This document shows, piece by piece, positions 57,593 through 64,000 of a stretch of 64,000 nt of DNA (position 1 is its first letter; each line of letters begins with the position of its first letter). The notes under the pieces are model-generated. The model was given only the letters and a program-made list of their open reading frames with translations, did no database searches and had not been told where the DNA came from. The stretch covers positions 744,001-808,000 of the forward strand of contig NW_019028991.1 in NCBI RefSeq assembly GCF_002105155.1. Reading direction: 5' to 3'. This DNA comes from Lobosporangium transversale. Lineage: Eukaryota > Mortierellomycota > Mortierellomycetes > Mortierellales > Mortierellaceae. The translations under genes were made by a program, and so were the position numbers.

Positions 57593-59102
57593 AGCACATA
57601 GTAGCAAACGCTACTCTAGATTACTAGCAAAGATGCTTGTGTGCTGTGATTGGATGCGTGCGTATAAAATGCGTATAGGGAAATTAAGTAATGTTTAGTA
57701 TATACATTGGATACGACGCGTTTCTTCAGTTCACAGAGTAAAAAAAAAAAAAAAAAAAAAAAAAATTGCCTCTGTCTAAAATTGATTTCTAAACTTCGAA
57801 ATGAACAATCGCGTGTAACAGAGCCTTTCCTTGGTGTGTGTCTTACCATGACAACATGGTATTCTAGGCCTCTAGACTATGCGGACCACATCCGTTCCTT
57901 CATTTGTGTATTGTCGTACAGTAGGCCAATTTGTCATTGACACGACAGTGGGCGTTTTTCGAAAGGCTGAGTGAACCATTTTTGGAAATGAAGCGGCTTT
58001 AATTTCGTGTTACTCTCGTGCGAAAATGCTGTTTTTGAAGAACAAATAATTAAATGGACCATTGCAAACCAGTAATCAGATCTTTTGTGTAGTTTTGTCA
58101 TTTCGACGATGAACTTTGTAAACAAGGCTTTTGCATGGTGCCTTGGTAATGCAAGATTGCACAGGACGTGCAACCACAACACGCATTTGTGTGTCTGGAG
58201 TTTAAAAAATTTATCTGCATTAATGTAGCCTTCTTGGGAAAGGATGAGTATCATCGGGCTTGGCCCATGAACTTTATCCATTGCGGATTTTGAGCATCCA
58301 GATCACTTGTGTTGTTGGCTCCCCCATACGAACCTCTTGGTGCACTAAACTGATTTCAGTCTCATTGAATGTTAAATCTTTTCACATAATTATTTCGTAA
58401 TTAACAGACTGGCAGTACCGCATGTTTTCTGAGGATCGGGTAGTGTCTTGTTCTTTGCCTTATCGAGCATTGATGTGTTTTTTTTTTTTTATTCTGGCTC
58501 TCCTACACAACACATGCAACAAATAATGATGCGGGTCATCGCAAACCTTGTTCTTTCAAATTAAATCTTCGTATTCCTGTTTCCTGTCCTTCTTCTATTC
58601 TGCAAGGCTTTTTTTCTTTTTTCTTTTTTTCTTTTTTTTTACTGTATAAGTAACTGTGATAAAGAATATGTATAGCAAAATCTCGACCATTCTCGTCTCT
58701 TTTTAACCTTTTACTTTGTCCACTCCTTTAAAAAAAAGTCGCGTTCACTCACTCCTGAAGAGAGAAGCATTGGTCTATGTAAGAAATTTTTTTTATTCCC
58801 AATTCCCAAACAACATGCAAAAGATAACAAATTAAATTTCGTGGGTCAAAAATGATTTGAAATGCATTCAAACTTTGAATGACCAGTTGATCTTCAACTG
58901 CCATCCTGTTTTGTGTTAGTTCCTGTTTCCTCTCATTCGTGCATTTCATGCCCTGTCATCGACATGGGCACATTCATTTCTTTCTCCACTCTTTTTTTTT
59001 TTTTTTTTTTTTTTTTTGTTTCCCTACTCAACGTCTATGTCATACATCTCCCTTTTTGCCTTTATTTAAAATTCATAGACCATAAGTCCATAGATTCCAC
59101 CA
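57593..59102. other. Intergenic: methyltransferase 3' flank and MFS promoter
   Basis: 1.5 kb. It has poly-A (57,739-57,765) and poly-T (58,990-59,017) tracts. A minus-strand frame of 115 codons at 57,934-58,281 has no recognised domain and is not called. The last 100 bp are pyrimidine-rich, as in a promoter. Confidence 0.4.
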
Positions 59103-61570
59103 ATGACGTCTCCTACTCGGGGCCAACGGTCCTACAATCCGCATGACACCACAAAAGATACTATTTGGGAAGAAAATGAGACTTCTCCTTTACTCCCTTC
59201 GTCTACAAATGATAACGCTTCAGACGCTTCAGACCCTATTTCGCTCTACGTCAAAATCTTGGCCGAGAACCTTCCCTGGTATAAGCGTCCATCAGTGTTA
59301 TGGCTAATACCGATCTATGGTCTGACTTCCATGAGTGGAGGAATGCTATTTTCTTCCCTTGGTCAGTTCCAAGCAGAGCTGCTTTGCCGAGAGTATATGA
59401 ACCGTCATGAGCCCGCAAATGCCACGGCGACCTTGATAACGAACACCGCCTCTTTCTTGCTTAATGCTGCGGTTGATATTTCTTTGAGGCCTGCACCAGG
59501 ATGCAATGCACCAGAAATTCAGGCATATACTGCAAAGATAGTGGCGCTTATGGAAGTCCTGGGTGGTATTGCAGGTAAGCAAAATGTTTGATCGATGATG
59601 AAACCCAATGCCACTAGAAATCATACGATTAATTACCTGCAGATCATAACTGGGGATTTTCGAGATGGTGCGTGCATAACGTACCAATCCTTGCGTTTCT
59701 TCTCCAGCGCAGCAGGGGTGATCGAGCATTCGTAATTGGCGCATTTTTGCAGATGCACAGGTGCATGTTCAGCTAACATGTCAATGTCGATATTTTTACA
59801 ATAATTTTCATATTAAATAGCTACACTCTCGATCGGATATTACGCTTCGTTGAGCGACAAGTATGGACGTATTAAGATTATGTGTGTTGGTATCTTAAAC
59901 AGCCTATCCATGCTCATATCCATCATTATTATGCGTAAATGGTGGGATCAGGTTGGCCTGCCGTTCATGGCCTTTGCTACATTGGTCCATGGATTACTGG
60001 GAGGGATAGGCATCGGAGGCACTATGAGTCTAGCATACGCTGCAGATTGTACGGAGCCCAGCAGACGAAGCTTGGTGTTTTCGTGGCTGCATGCAGCGCT
60101 TTTCATGGGTCTGAGCATCGGGTAAAAAACGATAATTCCTTCTCTCCGTCTGTTATTAGTCATGAAAAGAAATGTAACAACGTAATACTCATAGATTATA
60201 TATATATATATATATTGCTCTTTTTCTTTAATAGGCCCTTCCTAGGTGGACTGATTGTCAAGTTGACAGGCAGTATCTTGCTGGTTGTTTACACTGACAT
60301 TGGAGTGACGATCTTGGCGCTTTTGGGCCTTTTTATCACTCCCGAATCCTTGCCAGGAAAACAGTCTGCTCATATCCAGGAGCTATACGAACAAGCGCTC
60401 AAATCTAATAATCAAGAGAGTCCAACCAAGAAGTCTTCGCTGTCATCAGCGGCAGCAACTGCATGGCATTATCACATGATTCGATCTCTCCAATTTTTCA
60501 AACCAAATGGTCAAAACACGAATATGATCTTAGTAGGGGCCATATCATTCTTGCAGATGTTGGCTCTCAAAGGCACATTTTCTATATTGATTCTTTACAC
60601 CAATCGAGCCTTCAATTGGACGGAGTACGAAGATGGGATTCTACTCTCTTTAAGTTCGTCCGTCCGCTTCTTTTCACTGCTTGTTCTTTTACCCATTCTC
60701 GTTCATACCTACCATAAGAGAACTAGTAAAAGAGAAGCAAAGACGTCGAAAAGCGCAACAACAACAAATACAGCCAAGGGCAAAAACAACAGCAATAGCA
60801 ACAACAACAACATCAACGATAATAGCGATCGCATCATCGCAAACCATCCTGAGCAGATCTTGGGTGGAGGACTTGATGATCCTGTAGTGGCCTCCAGAGT
60901 AGAGCATTTGGGAGAGGCTGCCCTAAATTTGTCAGATGATGAAGAGTCCTTCCAAGAACGTCGTCGCCGTCAATCAACTGCTGATTCTGCAATTACATTG
61001 ACACCAAACCGCATGCGACGTCCCTCTTCATCATATTCTTCACCTTCATCGCCGTCTACTCTAAGAAAGGCTTCATTATCTTCGAGCACTCGTCCTAGTT
61101 CCGGTATTACCATAAATAACAACAGTAAAGCCAATAAGGCTAATTCCAGTGAAGAACAGGGACAACAGCAGTCTCGAAAAGGCGATATTAAACTTGACAC
61201 TTGGATTGTACGTCTTGGATTTGTGATCAACTCGACTACCTATGCTGGGTATGGACTTGCGACAAAAGGCTGGCATTTTTATCTGTGGGCATCACTTCAT
61301 GCGATCAGCATTATTGCATCGCCCTCTCTCAAGACGATCTTGACCAACTTGGTGGAACCATCCCAGTTTGGAGCTGCGTTGGGTGCTATTCAAGTAGTGG
61401 ATTCGATTGCAGGAATTGCTTCACCAGTAGTGATCTCTGGAGTGTATGCCTTGACTGTTGGAACATGGCCTGAATTTGTATGGTATTGCTGTGCTCTCTT
61501 GACGGGTCTTTGTGTAATCTTGGCGTTTATGATTAGACCACGGCAGTCCAATAGAACTTCGCAAGCATAA
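59103..61570 (+). CDS. Major facilitator superfamily transporter with large cytosolic loop
   Basis: Three exons (59103-59574, 59821-60121, 60235-61570) give 702 residues. After a Ser/Asn-rich, acidic N-terminus, membrane helices begin at VLWLIPIYGLTSMSGGMLFS. The MFS loop motif is SLSDKYGRIKIM, and the GLLGGIGIGGTMSLAYAADC helix and SIGPFLGGLI follow. A long loop rich in Ser, Asn and Arg separates the two halves. The final helices include SLKTILTNLVEPSQFGAALG. The SDKYGR and glycine-rich motifs resemble TetA/HIAT1/SLC46-type drug:proton or solute transporters; the substrate is unknown. The second intron carries a (TA)n run. Membrane localisation is inferred from hydrophobicity. Confidence 0.88.
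60197..60215. repeat. (TA)n microsatellite in MFS intron 2
   Basis: About nine TA units shortly before the poly-pyrimidine acceptor tract. Confidence 0.85.
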
Positions 61571-61888
61571 GAAGGGAAGAAGAAGAAAAAAAATATCAGA
61601 TGGCGGTTTTAATATGATAGCCAACCCCGCCCTGTAAAATATCAAAATAAAGAGGGAAAAGAAAAAGGTGGAAGATGTAGAGAATTAGTCTGCATAGTGA
61701 TTTAAGACATGACTTCATTCAGTACAACAACCTTTAAAGTTCTCAAGTTGATAAATGAGATGGCATATTATATCAGATAAGTAAAAGGATAAGGTGTGTG
61801 TAAACTACTGAAGCGGTACACTTGAACTACAAATGATGCTTTCGTAAAAAAAATAATAATAAAAAGCATGAATAAGCCTAAATATTTA
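61571..61888. other. Convergent intergenic region
   Basis: 318 bp between two converging stop codons. It is A-rich, with AATAAA-like strings on both strands. Nothing else is seen. Confidence 0.4.
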
Positions 61889-63583
61889 TTATCTTCCAAC
61901 CATCTCCTCATCAGGATCAGCATGCAAAGGATCGGCATGCAAAGGATCGGACTCTGCAGTACGTGATCTCCAAGTGTGCTCGTCACGACGAGGCCCTTGA
62001 ATGTCTAGATCAGCCCAATTGACACCCACCCTAGTCTCGAGTCCATTTACAAACCCGTCGATAGAGCCCTGTGGCTCAATGATATTACCAACGGATGCCG
62101 AAGAGGATATAAGAGTTGCTGTTGTATGCTCGAAATAACGTCTCATAAAAGGAATTGCTTGATGATGTGGTGAGGATAACCACGAGACAGATCTAGCAGG
62201 CCTAGGTGGGGACACAAAATCAGAGGCAGACATTAAATCAACCCCATCTTGAGTAAAACCAGGATCAGGAGATGATGATTGAGGCACTGATAACGGGAAA
62301 CTTGGGCCTCCACTCTCGTGATAAGCCCTATCGCCGTCTGACAATGTAAGCTGATGATTCTGTCGTTGATGTAGCTGTTGGTAGTGATGATGGGGATGTC
62401 GAGTGTCTCTATCGTCAGATCGTGCTATAGCAACAGATGTGAGCATTTGATCCTCAGCGTCCCGAGGCTCAGGTGACCTAGCAATCGAAGTGTGCGGATG
62501 GTGATGGGCCAGAGAGCCAGGCGTCAAGAGATGAGAGTTTTGTAGATAAGCAAGCGGTAATGGAGCTGTGCGATGCCGCCGCAGTATGGGAGCAGGATCT
62601 GAGAAAGGGCCTTGGCTCATCCTTGTCTGATTTTGAGCTGTAGGTGAGGGTGGGAGCAGCGCAGCGGCATGCTCATGCTCCAATAGCCGCTGTTCACGCT
62701 GTAGTCGTTGTTGTTGTTGTTGCACAAGCCGTTGACGGAGACCAAGATTATATTCACTCTGGACGCGTCTGATCTGTAGCGCGACTGGTTCATTTGCCTG
62801 CGGTAGATCAGAAGGTAACGACACTTCCCTGATCATCGGGGTTGATAATGCAAGGAATCGTGATAGTGTGTGATGTTGCTGCTGGCTCGGTCCTGTAGTT
62901 GTAAGTGATGGTATCGAAGGCGGTGATAACTGATACGGGGAGCGAGAGTGAGAGGGATGTGGCTGTAGCAGTCGATTCCAGTCTTGTGCATAATTAATGT
63001 CGCCAAGTGATGACGACTGCCGCATTTGCTCTGCAGACTCATGTCCCTCATGCTCGTCCTCGTGCTCATATTCTCTATTCTCACCACCGACGGCAGATGT
63101 GGTTAAAGAAAGGCGAGGTCCATACTCTGTATTTTGATCATCGTCATTATTGTTGCTGTCATCACTGTCGCTATTGTAGTTGTTATAGTTGCTTTGTCCA
63201 TTAGGCAGATCCCAGTCATATTCAGTATTGTTAATAGAGAGGGGCTCACGAGGAAGTGAGACTGCTGCGCCATTTTGCCTGGCTTGCCGCAATGTAGGTC
63301 GATGTGACAGTCTTGGCGTTGCTACTTGGATATTTGACTCATGAAAAATAACAATTCTGTCATTGCCGAATGTTACATCAATCTCTTCGTTGAGTTGGCT
63401 GGATACGATGTTGGAAGGTGGGGACGATGAGGAAGATGGTAAATGTGGGTATATAGGTGTTGATAAAGGTGACAGCTCTACCGAAGTAGGCATTAATAGT
63501 AGGTTAGTCGGGGAAGCAGAAGAGGGATTAGCGTTTGATGGAGAGTCCTGTGATTCAAACTTGGCTTCTATTGTGATCCCCAT
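61889..63583 (-). CDS. Unrecognised disordered protein, 564 residues, with an F-x-x-(R)IVIF motif
   Basis: A single frame starting at an ATG in good context (accATGG at 63583). The frame stays open further upstream but only through non-ATG codons, so an unseen upstream exon is possible. Composition is Ser/Pro/His/Gln-rich and mostly disordered. It has Asn/Asp runs (NNDDDQNTEY), Gln runs (QQQQQ) and repeated LHADPLHADPDEEM near the C-terminus. A short block near residue 70 (VTFGNDRIVIFHESN) contains RIVIF, which resembles an RVxF docking site for PP1; this is only a suggestion. No known domain is recognised. It looks real because of its length and the lack of stops over 1.7 kb. Confidence 0.55.
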   Translation of the reverse strand: MGITIEAKFESQDSPSNANPSSASPTNLLLMPTSVELSPLSTPIYPHLPSSSSSPPSNIVSSQLNEEIDVTFGNDRIVIFHESNIQVATPRLSHRPTLRQARQNGAAVSLPREPLSINNTEYDWDLPNGQSNYNNYNSDSDDSNNNDDDQNTEYGPRLSLTTSAVGGENREYEHEDEHEGHESAEQMRQSSSLGDINYAQDWNRLLQPHPSHSRSPYQLSPPSIPSLTTTGPSQQQHHTLSRFLALSTPMIREVSLPSDLPQANEPVALQIRRVQSEYNLGLRQRLVQQQQQRLQREQRLLEHEHAAALLPPSPTAQNQTRMSQGPFSDPAPILRRHRTAPLPLAYLQNSHLLTPGSLAHHHPHTSIARSPEPRDAEDQMLTSVAIARSDDRDTRHPHHHYQQLHQRQNHQLTLSDGDRAYHESGGPSFPLSVPQSSSPDPGFTQDGVDLMSASDFVSPPRPARSVSWLSSPHHQAIPFMRRYFEHTTATLISSSASVGNIIEPQGSIDGFVNGLETRVGVNWADLDIQGPRRDEHTWRSRTAESDPLHADPLHADPDEEMVGR

Positions 63584-64000
63584 GGTAGAGTCTATATTGG
63601 GGGAAGTTGGAGTTCCACAGTTATTTCTGCTATTGCTCTCGGTACGGAAGATGACAATATCCAATATGAGGCGCTTGAGGCTCTAGAGCCAGGGGCAGCG
63701 ATGCAGGACAGAGAGAGCCTGTAACGACTGCGGATACGTTTGGTAAACGTTCACAAAGCCCTATAACCTAGGGACACGTTTTAGGAAGACTTGGAAGGAA
63801 AGCGACTCTAATAGGACGGATGTAAGCCAAAGATGACTCGCTGTGATGATGATGATGGTGATGATGATGATGATGATGGTGATGATGATGGGCTATTATT
63901 GCTGGTGAATAATAATAAGGTATAAAGTTGAGTGAAGTCCAGGAGGCGTTTTTTTGCTTTGTGGTATTGAAGAATGAAAAGAGAAAAGAGAAAAAAAAAA
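63584..64000 (-). promoter_or_regulatory. Upstream region with (ATG/ATC)n microsatellite
   Basis: 417 bp upstream of the preceding gene to the window edge. A GATGAT-type microsatellite lies at about 63,845-63,890, probably in the 5' leader or promoter. On the minus strand the region is pyrimidine-rich, as in other promoters here. Confidence 0.4.

Noticed and set aside
57934..58281. 115-codon minus-strand open frame
   Set aside because: No recognisable domain and no supporting splice or promoter signal. Kept only as a note in the intergenic entry.
59640..59760. Possible extra MFS exon (reading HNWGFSRW...)
   Set aside because: Joining 59,574 directly to 59,821 restores the expected ...GGIAATLSIGYYASLSDKYGR segment. 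The stretch between contains stops in the needed frame.
63584..63664. Longer N-terminus for the last gene
   Set aside because: The frame extends only to a TTG codon. The ATG at 63583 has a good context and needs no unusual start.
1..64000. CRISPR arrays, bacterial operons, rRNA or prophage
   Set aside because: No spaced direct repeats, ribosome binding sites or rRNA-like blocks are seen. The genes are eukaryotic with introns.

Overview
This window reads as nuclear DNA of an early-diverging filamentous fungus, most likely Mucoromycota sensu lato (Mortierella-like; inferred from gene content, not proven). Supporting signs are protein-coding genes split by short GT-AG introns, a Zn2Cys6 regulator, an Ecl1-type zinc protein, a GPI-type chitin deacetylase, a fungal Sit4-associated protein, Crinkler (CRN) effectors, and a very A/T-rich non-coding background with long poly-A/poly-T tracts. 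Exon borders below were placed by eye. For every multi-exon gene except the frameshifted CRN2 and transposase genes, the splice phases add up to an open frame.

Layout. 1-2,916 (-): TTC14-like TPR/RS-rich protein, cut by the window edge. 3,058-5,118 (+): TRF/Tbf1-like telobox protein. 5,301-6,344 (+): HAUS2-like augmin subunit. 7,282-8,885 (-): chitin deacetylase. 10,654-11,169 (-): Ecl1-family zinc protein. 11.2-16.3 kb: gene-poor. 16,313-17,065 (+): glutathione S-transferase. 17,419-18,510 (+): unrecognised protein. 18,836-23,499 (-): SAPS/PP6R phosphatase subunit in nine exons. 25,174-28,278 (-): Zn2Cys6 transcription factor. 29,773-38,182: an 8.4-kb DNA transposon. 39,911-44,246 (-): ABCB/P-glycoprotein pump. 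44.2-48.6 kb: repeat-bearing gap with a MITE family. 48,640-49,575 (+): heme oxygenase. 51,366-53,226 (-): N-myristoyltransferase. 53,369-54,406 (-): dolichyldiphosphatase. 54,599-55,960 (-): tubulin cofactor C. 56,090-57,592 (+): METTL23-like methyltransferase. 59,103-61,570 (+): MFS transporter. 61,889-63,583 (-): unrecognised low-complexity protein.

The most interesting system is the element at 29,773-38,182. It has 232-bp terminal inverted repeats that are identical by eye, flanked on both sides by TA. It carries a CENP-B/Tigger-like DDE transposase together with two divergent CRN-type genes with a header and a nuclease-like C-terminus. One CRN gene looks intact with a PD-(D/E)XK-like core. 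The other has a frameshift at its Walker-A-like loop and a changed core. Two foldback hairpins lie just inside the two ends. The arrangement is what one would expect if CRN effectors move as transposon cargo.

The remaining genes are ordinary housekeeping functions: telomere binding, spindle, protein lipidation, N-glycosylation lipid recycling, tubulin folding, haem breakdown and detoxification. They show no operon-like link, apart from compact divergent promoters at 2,917-3,057 and 55,961-56,089.
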